Source: Brachypterus glaber (taxonomy: Eukaryota > Arthropoda > Insecta > Coleoptera > Kateretidae). From it: a DNA stretch of 64,000 nt. A program made the position numbers and the translations under genes. The stretch is taken from the NCBI GenBank assembly GCA_958510825.1, contig OY294044.1, forward strand, positions 70,754,095 through 70,818,094, written 5' to 3'. The number at the start of each line of letters is the position of its first letter. Position 1 is the stretch's first letter. Shown here piece by piece: positions 1-11,490 of the stretch. The notes beneath the pieces were generated by a model. It worked only from the letters and a program-made list of their open reading frames with translations. It was not told the origin of the DNA and made no database searches.

Positions 1-773
1 TATGCAAGACCGATTTTTCAAGTTAGCGTTTCAAAACTTTGGGAGATAAATTCCTATCAAAATACATGAAAAAAAGTTCATATGTACAAATGCTTCGTAA
101 CCCCGCAAATTAGATTTTTTTTAATTATCTCCGGAACCCTTTAAGCTACAGAAACAAGTTTAAGCATGTGTTTTTATATTAATAAGGCCTACTAATATAT
201 AATATTTTTATGCAGTAACTTTAGTCAAGTGCGTGACAAACTGGGAGGCCCAAACATGAACATGATCTTAAACATAAAAATACATAAAAAAGTCATATTA
301 TGTAATGATGTAAGACTTACTGTTTAGAAGAAAAATGCAAATAAAGTAATATCTTAAGTTTTATTCACTAAAAATAAAAAAACAATCCGTAAAAGTATGT
401 AATGCTTCGCATTCCATAGTATAATCTTCACAGTGAATAGCATGTTGTAATCTTTTCTAAACGTTCCTTTTATTTTTTAAAAAGTTGGCTCCCAAAACTT
501 TTTTAATTTTTAATGGATTTTTTTTTTAAATTGCCAATTGATCCTTATAATAAAATTTATTTTTCGTCAATCCGACTGTTTCTTAGGCTTTTTTCGATTT
601 TTTTGAAATATTTTTAAATGTACTTTTATCATAAACAGTGAGCCTTACACTGTTACATCATAATTAGTTTTTTTATGCATTCTCGCAATTATAATCAAAC
701 TAAAAAGCAGCAATAAGTTACACAGAACAAAAATAAACTCACTTGAACGCTTACTTGAAAATGGGTCTTGCAT
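1..773. mobile_element. TIR element (MITE) at the window edge
   Basis: The window opens with TATGCAAGACCGATTTTTCA, and 741-773 carries the inverse (ending TGGGTCTTGCATA). A second inverted pair lies inside: ATGATGTAAGACTTACTGTT at about 306 and its imperfect inverse at about 636-662. No coding sequence is seen. The left boundary may lie before base 1. Confidence 0.6.
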
Positions 774-940
774 ATTAGAGTGCATTGGAAACTTCAAAAT
801 AAAAAAATCGCTTATATGACCTAAAGTAGCGAAACCCCGTAGGGACTCGACTATAGTGGTCCTAAGTTAAAGACTGACGTTGACAAATCTCATGACTCAA
901 TTTTTTGTCGCACAGTGTAATTATTAAATCAAATTATTAT

Positions 941-1060
941 CGCCAAACTTCAATTATAATTGAAGTTTGGCGAAGGCGACATGTAAAACAGAGGGAGTCT
1001 CTCTGTTTTACGTCGCCTTAAGAACTGGTTCGAAATTCAGTTAAGGCCGGTGGTTAACGT
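941..1060 (+). repeat. SINE-like fragment with paired hairpins
   Basis: A perfect 32-bp palindrome (941-972, CGCCAAACTTCAATTA and its inverse) runs straight into a second stem (973-1019, AAGGCGACA and TGTAAAACAGAG pairing with CTCTGTTTTAC and GTCGCCTT). GGTTCGAAATTC (box-B-like) and GGCCGGTGGTT follow. The TTTGGCGAAGGCG core and GGTTCGAA are shared with the copies at 40262-40447 and 62893-63014. Confidence 0.5.
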
Positions 1061-1133
1061 TACGTTAGGGCATATCCACAGGCTCGCAAAACAACGTAGT
1101 ACAAAACAATGCGATGCCATGATTGGCATGATT

Positions 1134-1440
1134 TATTTATTTATTTATTTATTTCCAACAGGCCGAATCGCCCAATTACAGGAAAATTTACAAAATTATA
1201 TGGTATATAAGTACTAATCCTAAGTAATAACAATAATATAAAATAGTAGCTAATATAAATTGGGAATTGAATTTCTAATGAGATTTTTAAAAATGGAGAG
1301 TGTAGTGCAATTCATATCAATATTATTTAAATATGTGTTAAAAATTGATGTGCCGCCATGTATCTTGTAAGCCAACCACGGCATCGCATTCTTATGTTTT
1401 ATGTTCTTATGCAAACTTCTGGATAGGCCTTTACTGGTGA
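1134..1440 (-). repeat. 3' end of a retroelement with ATTTA-type tail
   Basis: On the minus strand the segment ends GGGCGATTCGGCCTGTTGG followed by AAATAAATAAATAAATAAAT, a simple-repeat tail typical of non-LTR elements and the SINEs that borrow their tails. No reading frame can be recognised upstream. AATGCGATGCCATGATTGGC at 1109-1128 is inverted imperfectly at about 1370-1390, which may reflect the insertion site. Confidence 0.5.
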
Positions 1441-1490
1441 CATAACATAAACAAATATATAGAACAAAAATAAATTATTTAGGTACTCAC

Positions 1491-1665
1491 CTTTCTTTTT
1501 TAAAAGGCAATTTTCGCAACAAGGCCCAGATGCGCATTGAGCCTCCTTTGTTAATTTGCACGTGATTGGATCGCAGCAAGGATCGACTTTGTGACAATTT
1601 TCGATACTGCCACAATCGCAATCCTCGCCCTCTTCTACTATGCTGTTACCACACGATCGATGTGT
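1491..1665 (-). CDS. mmd: ADAM-family protein, exon encoding the start of the disintegrin domain
   Basis: The exon is 175 nt with a TTTTTTTTAG acceptor and a GTGAGT donor. It follows the 15802-15579 exon in phase 0 after a 13.9-kb intron. It translates as [20 protein letters not shown], then [20 protein letters not shown], then [18 protein letters not shown]. The [15 protein letters not shown] start, the DPCCD-P-TCKL segment and the C-A-GPCC pattern are the standard opening of an ADAM disintegrin domain, with the cysteines at expected positions. One spare base is left at the 3' end, so the gene continues toward lower coordinates (rest of disintegrin, cysteine-rich, EGF and membrane-spanning parts). 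Nothing that could be the next exon is visible in 1-1490. Confidence 0.92.
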
Positions 1666-1699
1666 CTAAAAAAATTATTTTATAAATAAAATACGATTA

Positions 1700-2675
1700 T
1701 TTCGGATGACAATAAAACAAAACAAAAATATAGCTCCCACCTGGGGTGGTGGGGGCAAGAAGTCCTTCCGCTTATGTTTTTACAAAATTATTATAAATTT
1801 CATAAATTGATGTATATATAAGTTTTCGTTGTCGCAAAAAGCATTAGTACGGTACCTCATTTTTTTTAATCGATCCCATCTGAGAGGGATAAGGAACCTA
1901 TTCAAAATCTTTAGTTCAAACTTTGTACCTTAAAAGACTTTGAAGTAATCGAAGTTACTTTGGTTCTTGGTCTGGTTTTGCTCTGGTTTGGTTAGTTTTA
2001 TGAACATATAAAGTTTAAAGGTGAATTGAGCCAATATAAAGTATCTATTTTGAAACTTGTTATATTTATAAAAAAAATAAATATAAATATTTACTTTAAT
2101 TGTATTAATTATAAAACAATTTTGCAAGAAATTTCTAATTCGTTTGATACTTTTTTTCGATAGACAAATTCTGTCTAACAAGATATCGACGTAAATTTAG
2201 ATCCAAAGAAATAAAATGAACAATTATAAAAGTTTGTAGCCTTTAAATATGAAACAAGTCTTAAAGATATATTGCTTCACCTTTTATAGTGTATACTCCT
2301 TTAGAATACAATAAAGTATGTTCGTTCAAAAATAGATTTACATGAAAAGAACTAATTTATGTTTTAGTTTTTTTTATAAATATTATTTTAGTTTACAATA
2401 AAAGAATAATTCCAAAAAAGATGAAAACAATTAGGCATTTTTTCCGTAATTTATTTTTTTTAACTAGCTCCTCCTTTTTAATTTTTGATTAAATTTATTT
2501 GAAAATTTTTATTAGCTTTTTTTATATCAAAGGTAATATAAAACTTTTGATTTGATCCTACATGTTCGTGCCTTCCATTACAATGGATGACACCACTTAC
2601 ATATAAGCTTAATAATGCAAAGCAAGTTCAAAAACAGTTGACATATCGCACATCCCGGAGAAAAGTGTTATAACA
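1700..2675. other. intron sequence with nothing recognised
   Basis: The stretch is AT-rich and lies within the 13.9-kb ADAM intron. A frame at 1930-2181 on the minus strand has no recognisable composition or domain. No inverted repeat or tandem repeat stands out. Confidence 0.5.
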
Positions 2676-2822
2676 TCTAAAAATTAGGTTTTCTGCCAAA
2701 TGAGTAGTAAAAGCAACAACCTATCTAAAGAAAACTAATACTTATTTGGATTTATTGCAGTTTTCTTTAGGTACGTTGTGACTTTTACTACTTACTCCTT
2801 TGGAAGAAAACCTAATTTTTGG
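2676..2822. repeat. hairpin element, arms about 62 bp
   Basis: AAATTAGGTTTTCTGCCAAA at the left faces TTTGGAAGAAAACCTAATTT at the right, with GTAGTAAAAG and CTAAAGAAAACT pairs inside. The loop is short. It is probably a small foldback MITE. Confidence 0.75.
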
Positions 2823-3116
2823 AATTTTTAGATTTATTATACGTTTCTTCGAAATGTGCAATATCGTTTCAATGACTAAAAATTCGTTTCCGTCGTAAAT
2901 ACTAAACGTTTTTGCCTGTTTGGAACCCCAGGCAACAGTTGTTATGTTATGTTAAATACAAGTTGTTACAGTAAAACATAACGTTGTGGGCAATTCCAAG
3001 GCAGACCAACTCGGCCATTTTCATAAATTCTTTATTTTTGAGTAATATTTTGTCTATAGATACTATAGATTCTATCTCTGTATAATTCAGGAATAAGTTT
3101 TAAACATTTAGCTGTT

Positions 3117-3447
3117 GCATTGAGGTAGAGTGGGGGAGAGTGCCATTCGACCAGGCTGCGCGTAGACAAACTGTGCCGACAAGGGAGTTTTGTTTAGGAA
3201 ATTTGAGTTTGCGCAGTTACTTCGACTTTGGTTTTTAAACTAACCTAAAATTTAGTTCACATGTGTTTTTTAAGGAATTAGAGTGGGGGAAGCAGGAATT
3301 CTGTCTGACCGAGTGGCTATCTTTGTGTATTTCGAAGTGCGCAAGACCGTTAATACGGAATTTTAGAGAGAGATAGATAGATGCGCGAATCAAAATCGGC
3401 ACAAGAAATTTAAACGGCTCTGGCACTCTCCCCACTCTACCTCAATG
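3117..3447. mobile_element. MITE with 27-bp TIRs and AGCTGTT duplication
   Basis: Ends reading CATTGAGGTAGAGTGGGG continue to AGAGTGCCA on both sides, with one extra G at the left. AGCTGTT occurs directly before (3110-3116) and after (3448-3454). The size of 331 bp and a 7-bp direct repeat fit a hAT-like or related non-autonomous element. A minus-strand frame inside it is not a gene. Confidence 0.8.
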
Positions 3448-3711
3448 AGCTGTTATAGTCTTGGAGATTCAATTCAAAATATCGCTAAAAACACTTCTCA
3501 GTGCTCTATTTAAATGAAAATATCTAGAAAACTATAAAAGTTATATATTTCGCCTTATTCACATTTTTGAGCTAAAAATTGCTTGGTTTAAAAAAATTTA
3601 AAAAATGTGGTTTCTGGTCAAAAACATGTCAAGTCCAAAATGAAATATTTTTTATCCGCTTATTACACTAAAAAGGCCACTTTTATTTTTTTTTTAAAAA
3701 GGTTGGTAGTA

Positions 3712-3905
3712 TTTGTTGTTCTTTTGTTTAGACGCACTTAGTTAAAATTTCAAGATGGTCATTCTATTGGTTCGCCTGGTCAAAAGTGACGAGGGTTCAC
3801 CACTAATCTGATCTACGCTGCGCGTTCCTGCATTTTATTAATTACAAATAAACCAATAAATTGACCATCTTAAAATTTTAATCACTCCTAGTCAAAACAA
3901 CAGCA
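3712..3905. repeat. imperfect hairpin, arms about 62 bp
   Basis: TTGTTGTTCTTTTGTTTAG and AAATTTCAAGATGGTCA at the left are inverted at the right (TGACCATCTTAAAATTTTAA and TCAAAACAACAGC). No target duplication is clear. Confidence 0.65.
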
Positions 3906-4973
3906 AAGATACAAAACTTTTTTCATGATAATTAAAATAGGATTTATTACATACAATAACTTTTGATTGATAACATAAAACCATAGGTTAATTAGAAACC
4001 GAATTATATAAGTTTTTTAAATCTCTTGCAGGATGCGCGGAAAAAGTTGAAAAAATGACCCAGCCTAATATCTCAAAACAAAAAAATTTGGGAAAAATCA
4101 ATTTACATTTGTTAAATGAAACACCATTTTAGGCACTTATGTAAAATTTTAGCAAAATCGGATAGGTGAGTTCGAACCTCTGTCCTTTTAGAAAAAGAAT
4201 ATCCCATAAATTTTGCTAATTAAACGATTTTAGCAGTTCATAGCTCCGTTGCTTTTGATGGTAGAAAAAACCGTATGGTATAAAATTTCAAGAAAATTTT
4301 GTCTTCTGCAAAATCGAAAATAACTCGTTTTGCGTTTAAGTGCACTGAAACGTAGTTATAGGCGAAAAACTGAAAAAAGTGCGAATTTTCTGCGGTTTTT
4401 CCAAGATGGCAGAGGGAGCACAGGGGATGGGGTGACGAAAACTTGGATTTTTCACAACCTTACCACCCTACACAACATATAAAAAATCTAGAACTGCCAA
4501 ACCTTTTGTAGGGTATTATCCCTCTATTCACTGGACTACAAGTCCTGTAATACTTTGTAGATCTGAACAAATTTAAAAATTGAAAGAAATTTCAGCTTGT
4601 TAAAATAAAAGTAGAAACTTGCTTCATAGCCGAGTGTTATTATACCACCCCATATAATACAACAAAAAAGCATTCATAGGAAACGAAATCTTAAGGTAAT
4701 AAATATGACATTAAATGGATAGGAATAGATATTTTGTAAAAATTTTCATAATTCAGAATTGACCACAAAGGAAAATAAAAAAATTTAGGAAATTTTTAAA
4801 TAAACCTTTTGTATTCCAGACTGCGAAGAGTATGGGAAACAATTGAGTTGAGTTGAATATAATTGGTTGTCAGGAATTTAAGTTAAAGAAAAGAATAAAT
4901 TCATTTTTACCAGGCACAATTATGATTAATTATACCAAAAACAAACAAGTAGGTACAAAGTTAGGCAAGGTGT

Positions 4974-5411
4974 TCTAGAAGAACTTTTAAATGACATGAC
5001 AACTTCCATTTTTTTTTCATTTTGGAATTTGTTATATGAGCTCTAATTAAAAAAATAAGACCGATATTTTAAAAATCGTTAGAGCCGTTTTTGAAAAAAA
5101 TGTGTTTTTTAGAAAATATCTCTGATATTTCACGCTAACTTACTCGGTTTGCCCTCGATGTCTCGGATTTTAACCAAACTTGGCATAGTGGTACCACTAT
5201 GCCAAGTTTGGTCAAAATCCGAGATATCGAGGGCAAACCGAGTATGTTAGCGTGAAATATAAGATATATTTTCCTAAAAACACATTTTTTTCAGAAACGG
5301 CTCTAACGATTTTTAAAATTTTGGTATTATTTTTTAAATTAGAGCTCATATAACAAATTTCAAAAAGAAAAAACAATGGAAGTTATCATGTCATTTAAAA
5401 GTTCTTCTAGA
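4974..5411. repeat. 438-bp palindrome with no loop
   Basis: The centre is at 5192-5193 inside GGCATAGTGGTACCACTATGCC. Arms of about 219 bp stay highly similar out to TCTAGAAGAAC at the left end and its inverse at the right. No coding sequence is present. It is probably a fully symmetric MITE. Confidence 0.88.
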
Positions 5412-6311
5412 GCAGCGTGTAGGCTTTGTGCATTAAGAAATTATCTAACAGAAAATAGTATCTACAATTTATTCGATATTTATTAGTCGGTATTACTTTT
5501 TAATATTTTCTATTTAACAACATACAACTTATTATAACGAACCATGATTTATTATAAAAACAATTTTATTAGAGTTTATTTTTTCCAAAAAAACACAATT
5601 AAAAAACTTGAAAACTGGGTCCTGATTTCGAACATTTCCGAAACTCTTAGTATCAAGTAATTTTATTTTTTTGAGAATTTTGTATCTTAGTTTGTTCTAT
5701 CGTTATAATTATAATTAATAGTTGGTTATCCTTTCGGATATCCGAAATTGGGAATCAAATGCAAAAAAATGATCTATGCAAGGCTCCGCCTTGTAAAAAA
5801 ATAAGCACTCTCGTGTACTGAAAACTAGGTTCGTGTACTCGGTGCGTAATATACTATTTTTCACTAATAGCTTTAGAACATACTATTATTTATCATGATT
5901 TCAGACTGTGAAATCAATTTTCTTCACCTATATCAATAATAATTTTTTCTCTCCTAGTAGGAGTAAAGTTTATAAACAATTGATTTCTGTCACTTTAGAT
6001 GTTTCAGTTCTTTGTACAATTTTTACTAATTAAACCCAAGAAAATAGCTTTAAATAACTTTCTATTTATTAAATATAATTAATTATAATTATTACCAATT
6101 AATACAATCAATAATTAGCTAAATATTATGAAAAAAAAAAAAATAAAAAAACTAAATTTTTAAACGTCAGTTCAAAGTATTTATTTGAGCAAACGTCATT
6201 GATCAAGGCTACTTGATTTTTATGAAAATCTCAAGAAATATAATTTCTGTTAATAATTTATTTTATTATTTGAATAAGAATAGTTAAATAGTGCTAGTAG
6301 TGAAAAAAATA

Positions 6312-6427
6312 TATAAACCACGGTAGAGAAGACTATTATAGCCTCGCGATCTTAAATCCCTTGCTGCTACGCAGCTCGGGATTTAATACGCTCGACTATA
6401 AAATATGTCTTCTCTACCTTGGTATAT
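6312..6427. repeat. short hairpin element
   Basis: Arms of about 49 bp (ACGGTAGAGAAGACTATTAT and its inverse, and a CTTAAATCCC/GGGATTTAAT inner pair) enclose a loop of 17 bp. A frame at 6405-6590 overlaps it and is not supported as a gene. Confidence 0.75.
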
Positions 6428-7089
6428 AATTACTATTATTATTCTATTATTATTTTTATATTCAATTTTTATTTATTTTCGGTTATTACGAAAAAGTAAC
6501 CTGCAAATGTATACTTTAATTTGCCTTCAGCAAAATTTCAAAAATATTTTCGGGGGAAAATTAGTAACACCATCTTTGTTATATTTGTAATTTACTATTA
6601 TCATAGATATTTTTGAGAAAATGAATTTTTTCTATTTTAGTTCATCAGTAAACTACTCTTATTTGGCAGAGTAGAGAATATTTTTACAAAAGGCAGCAGC
6701 AATCGCCCAAAAACTTAAAGTTTGCAGTTTGGTCCTGATCTGTTAAACGGTATGGCATGTACACGGCAAAAATAAATTACATAGTCTCTAAATGCCATAG
6801 ACCGGTTCATTAAAAATTACATCGTTTATAATGGTAATATTTTGCATCCTTTTACACAAAACTAGAATGTTTTTACACATTTTTACACAAATTCATAAAT
6901 TATGCATAGTCTAGTATAGTAAATTTACTTAGTGTACTATATAAATTAATGTATTTTTACATTATTTTACATTTCGTTTTTTACAGATAAGGCTTCCGGA
7001 CGGGCAGGCGGACAGACGGAAATCGAAAAATCGGTTTTTGGAATATATAGAATTTTTTTTTTGTCATAAACAAAAGAAAGAAAAATTCA

Positions 7090-9000
7090 GTATTTTTTAC
7101 GACAGCTAAAATCTCAAAATTAATCTGCCCAAGTGGGCCCCCATTTTGGGGAGGTGCCACTAACAATAAAGAACTTAAAACGCTCGAAAAAAAAAAGATT
7201 TGGCAACCGTTTTTCTGTATTTATGATAATGTTATGTAATTTTTTAATAAAAGGCATTCACATTAAATCTTTTAGTCACTTCATTACAGTCTGCCGAATG
7301 AGGTGAATCTTTCGTGATTTTTTGTGTGTTTTTAGTTGTGTTAGTGTACGTTTTTTGTTTTTACACTATATCGGACTATTTTATTTTCGGTGGACTAATT
7401 ATGGACTTTTATATAAAATAAATAGAAAACTTAGCTTGGTGCTATAGTCGTAAAAGTGCTGTATGTCTTTGGGGTAGTATGTAGGCTCAATGTGGGTTTT
7501 CCAACGGGCGGCCAAAGAACCAATGTTTGATGGCTACTATTAAATGTTTCCGTGTATGGTTGTTTGTTCCCCTCTAGAAGCTAATCTTGTTGACAAATAA
7601 GGTTTATATTCTTCTTGATCATACACTTCTCTCGGAAAAAGGACACTTTTTGTCTTATATTGGATTGACTTAGAAAAAAAATAGATAATCTGAACTATTT
7701 TTAAATTTAATTCAGTTTAATTTAGTCTTTGTGGGCCCCAGATGCTCGGGCGGCCGAAGTTGGGTCCCCATTTTGTGTGTTTTTAGTTCTAAACAGTGTT
7801 AGTGTATGATTTGTGTTTTTACACTATATCGGATTACTATGAATTGTTTTTCAACCACGAGTATATGTAAGTAATTTTGATTATTAAGATATTTATTTTT
7901 AATTTCATTTTTATAATAAATAGAAAATTTAGCTTGGTGCTATAGTGGTAAAATTGCTGTATAAGTCTTTGGGGGAGGGGGGGGGTTACGACAGCTGAAA
8001 TCTCAAAATTAATCTGCCCAAGTGAGCCCCCATTTTGAGCGATAACACTGCACAAAGCTTCCTAACATTTATTATAATAAAATCAACAAAGATATTTCTG
8101 ACTCATATGATAATGTTATGTAATTTTTTAACAAAAGGCATTCTAAATTTAATCTTGTTCATTTCATTACAGTCTGCCGAATGAAGTGGATCGTTCCGTG
8201 TTTTTTCTGTGTTTTTAGTTCTGAACGTTATTAGTGTATGTTTTGTGTTTTTACACTAACTATATATGGCTTGTCGCACTACTTAGGAATAATTTTTCAA
8301 CCGCGAGTGTAAGTAATTTTGATTACACTGGTCTACAAAAAAAAATCTTCTCCAAGAACTAAACCTATCAAGCCTTAAGTATTTTTGTGTGCTGAAACCG
8401 AATTTTCAATTTAAAAAACTTTCTACCGCGTAGATTTCGAGTAAATCCCGGTTTTTATTAGACATTGGTTATACGTGCCTAAAAGAGTAAACTTTTTCGG
8501 ATTAATCAGCACACAAAAATACTTAACGCATGATAAGTTTTGGTCTTTGGAGTCTTTCTTTTTTTGTAGACCAGTGTTATTAGGATAAATATTTTTTAAC
8601 TTTGAGCAATTATGAGTAACTTTGGGGAACGGAAAATTTTTAAATGGGGACGGGCAATTTACGACAGCTGAAATATCGAAATTAAGCTGCATCTGAGCAT
8701 GCCCAAGTGGGCCCCCATTTTGAGCGGTATCATTGCACAAAACTTTCTAAAGTTTATTATAATAAAATCGGCAACGATATTCCTGACTCATATGATAATG
8801 TTATGTAATGTTTTAACAAGTGCCATTGCAAACTAAATATTTTAGTCATTTCATTAGAGTCTGCCGAATAAAGTGGATCGTTTTTGTTTGTTTTTTGTTC
8901 TAAACAATAATAGTGTATGTTTTGTGTGTTTTTTTTATAATACTATAGTGTATTTAGGAATAATTTTTCAACCGCGAGTAAATGTAAGTAATTTAATTTA
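7090..9000. repeat. divergent tandem array, three to four copies of a 450-900 bp unit
   Basis: Three blocks share the order TACGACAGCT(A/G)AAAT, then TCTGCCCAAGTGGGCCCCCA, then GATAATGTTATGTAAT, then TCTGCCGAATGA, then a TTTTTAGTTCT block (starts about 7094, 7985 and 8655). A fourth partial copy runs from about 7735 to 7890. Length differences come partly from MITEs inserted into the array. Short minus-strand frames in each unit are related to each other and reflect the repeat, not genes. Confidence 0.75.
8326..8576. mobile_element. MITE with CACTGG ends and TTA duplication
   Basis: Ends CACTGGTCTACAAAAAAA are inverted at the other side, and inner arms (TAAGTATTTTTGTGTGCTGA and its inverse) extend the hairpin. 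TTA is duplicated at 8323-8325 and 8577-8579. The related array unit at about 7867-7886 shows the empty site (GATTATTA). CAC ends and 3-bp duplications resemble CACTA elements. Confidence 0.85.
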
Positions 9001-9026
9001 AAACGATTTTGAACATTTTTTAATTA

Positions 9027-9238
9027 CACAGCCACACAAAAAAACATTCCAAGTGTTTTTTTGGAGACCACTGTATTACCGTGTATTTTATGGAGCTGAA
9101 CCCGAATTTGAGGTCAAAATAGCAACTCATCCGATTAGTTTTGGAGATAAACTCAAAAAATTTTAGGGAACGTTCAAGTATTACGTAACGCAAATTTTGA
9201 TCATTTTGGAATCCGGAACATTTTTTTGTGTGGCTGTG
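9027..9238. mobile_element. MITE with CACAGCC ends and TTA duplication
   Basis: Ends CACAGCCACACAAAAAAA are inverted at the right and flanked by TTA (9024-9026 and 9239-9241). The 212-bp element contains a piece (GGGAACGTTCAAGTATTACG) also found in the neighbouring hairpin at 9366-9541. Confidence 0.85.
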
Positions 9239-9365
9239 TTATTTTGGATTAGAATTTTCATTATTATTAAATTTTATTTATTTTTTTTGGGGTTTAATTG
9301 TGGACTTGTGAATAAATAAAACAGTTACTTTTTGAAATATTTTTGAATATAGTATTTATTATAAA

Positions 9366-9541
9366 AGGAACGTTCAAGTATTACGTAACGCAAATTGTAA
9401 CAAAATTCATACACTTCATACCCCGGTTCTCGCGTTATTATACGTGAAATGAAATCTCTACTGCCTTACATAACGCGAGAACCGGGGTATGAAGTGTATG
9501 AATTTTGGTACAATTTGCGTTACGTAATACTTAAACGTTCC
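9366..9541. repeat. hairpin element with GGAACGTTCAAGTATTACG ends
   Basis: Arms of about 75 bp (AGTATTACGTAACGCAAATT and ACACTTCATACCCCGGTTCT with their inverses) surround a short loop. The end sequence also lies inside the 9027-9238 MITE. A frame at 9449-9646 crosses two hairpins and is not a gene. Confidence 0.85.
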
Positions 9542-9570
9542 CAAAGTGCACTATTATGGGCACTTTGGCT

Positions 9571-9709
9571 TAGTTTACACCATGGGTTCTATATTTTAAG
9601 TCCAGGTACTTTTTGTCTACCTATCTCTGTTTATAGCATTTTGTAAACAGAAATAGGTAGATAAAAAGTACCTGGACTTAAAATATAGTACCCATGGTGT
9701 AAACTAAGC
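9571..9709. repeat. hairpin element, arms about 62 bp
   Basis: GGCTTAGTTTACACCATGGG and AAGTCCAGGTACTTTTTGTC are inverted at the right side. It directly follows another hairpin, separated only by a small AAAGTGC/GCACTTT stem. Confidence 0.85.
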
Positions 9710-9797
9710 CTTTAACGGCGGCTATATTTAAAAGTCTATTTTTAAATTAATTACATTTACATTTTTTGTGAACTTTTAAATATGGCCGCTGTTAAAC
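9710..9797. repeat. hairpin, arms about 25 bp
   Basis: TTTAACGGCGGCTATATTTA faces TAAATATGGCCGCTGTTAAA. It is the third hairpin in an unbroken row from 9366. Confidence 0.75.
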
Positions 9798-10147
9798 TCT
9801 TATATTAAATACGGATTAGTTTCATATTACTCTTTTTCGAAAAAGTACTTAAAAAAATAAAAACCTATAAAAAACAATTTTTGTTATGCGACCAATATTA
9901 AGCCCAATTTTCATAAAAAAAAATCCCATCCGAGAACTCGTTATGTCCTACAGCCGCCAGTCCGATGCTGATTTAACGTCCAAAAACGTATTAACAACTT
10001 ATTAAGTTATTTTATTTAAACTGTTATTTAACTTTGATATCGGTTATTTTGAGGTAATTTCTTTAAACTAAATTTTTTTGTTATAGAACTACATAAGCTG
10101 GAGAAGTCAGTCATATAAACAGAGACAGTACAGATAAGAAAACCTAG

Positions 10148-10995
10148 TAGTCCAGACAAATAACGAAAAATTCCTATGTTAAATTGCAATAAATGTACAT
10201 GGGCTGATACTTTAATGGGTAGTAGTGCATAGTAGCAGAACACTTCTGTTAGTTTTTCACCGGGTGATTTGCGTAAGGGATGTCCGCTATCTTAAATTTT
10301 AGGGGTGAGTGCGGTTATCTCGCTAAATATGCATCTTACGATAAAAATGCATATAACTAATTTTGTTAAGTAGAAAATTTCCAACAATTTTTGTTTAAAT
10401 AATTTTTTTATTATATTAATAACAATCGAGTTATAAGTATTTAAAAATGGCCATGTTGGGGGTGAAATTGTTTTTTTTATTACACTTACATTATGAGCAA
10501 ACTTGTAGCTCTTGAAGTATTATATGTTATGCTTTTTCAAAAGTATTTCGTTACGGTTACAGTGGGCGGTTGCGCTCTCTGTAACCGTACCAAAGTACCT
10601 ATGAAAATTAATAGTATATGAAACTTAAAGAGAATTTCAAGAGCTACAAGTTTGCTCATATCGTCCGATGAATAATTTGGCTGAAAAATGGATAAAACCA
10701 ATTCCACCTCCAACATGACTATTTTTAAATTAACCCATTGTTATTAATATATTAAAAAAATTATCCCAATAAAAATTGTTGGAAATTTCCTCCTTAACAA
10801 AATTGGTTATATGTATTTTTATCGCTAGATGCATATTAAGCAATTCACCCCTAAAATTCAAGATATCGGACACCCCTTACGCAAATCATCCAGTGAAAAA
10901 CTAACAGATGTGTTCTGTTACCATCCACTACTATCCTTTAAAATACCAGCCCGTGTACATTTATTGCAATTTAAATTTATTATTTGACTGGACTA
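10148..10995. mobile_element. foldback element family F, copy 1 (TAGTCCAG ends, TAG duplication)
   Basis: Arms of about 360-400 bp start TAGTCCAG at both ends and share TTGCAATAAATGTACA, AAACTAACAG and AGCAAACTTGTAGCTCTTGA. The centre holds GGTTACAGTGGGCG and CTCTGTAACC. TAG flanks both ends (10145-10147 and 10996-10998). Relatives lie at 36640-37350 and 45743-46341. Confidence 0.85.
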
Positions 10996-11185
10996 TAGGT
11001 AATTAACACTAATATGTTCTAGGATATAGGCAAGATCTATGTGAGTTTGTTTTTAACTGCAATGAAAACAACGGAAGTGGAAGTAGTGCTAATAGAAGAG
11101 TTGTGCCCAAAGGCACAGTTAATATAAGGCACAAAAGCAAAATAGTTTTAAATCTAAAACCGCCAAGAGTATAGAGCCTAATATA

Positions 11186-11445
11186 ATAATATTTTTTACA
11201 GGTACCATCAACTGAGGTGACTTCGGACGGAGTAGGTGACATTTTTTCGCAAAATCTTCTGAACCAAAGCACGTGTGTAAAAGTTGTGCGTTTGTGTGTA
11301 AAAGTTGTGGAAATGAACCCCACAACTTGAGCACACAACCCCACAACTTTTACACATGTGCTTTGGTTCAGAAGATTTTGAGAAAAAGTGCCCGAAGTCA
11401 TCCTACCCCGTCAGAAGTCACCTCGGTGTTATAAATATTTTTTTA
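11186..11445. repeat. hairpin element with CAAAGCACGTGTGTAAAAGT arms
   Basis: TTTTTTACAGGTACCATCAA and CTGAACCAAAGCAC at the left are inverted at the right (GTGCTTTGGTTCAGAAGA and CACCTCGGTG). The inner part repeats GTGTGTAAAAGTTGTG. Overlapping frames on both strands come from the symmetry. Confidence 0.75.
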
Positions 11446-11490
11446 CAGTTTAATCAAAAAAGAACATTGTTCTTATTAATGTGTTTGTGT

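Noticed and set aside
11009..11401. Minus-strand frames of 130 and 75 codons and an 86-codon plus frame
   Set aside because: They lie across the hairpin at 11186-11445 and mirror each other because of the inverted repeat; no domain.
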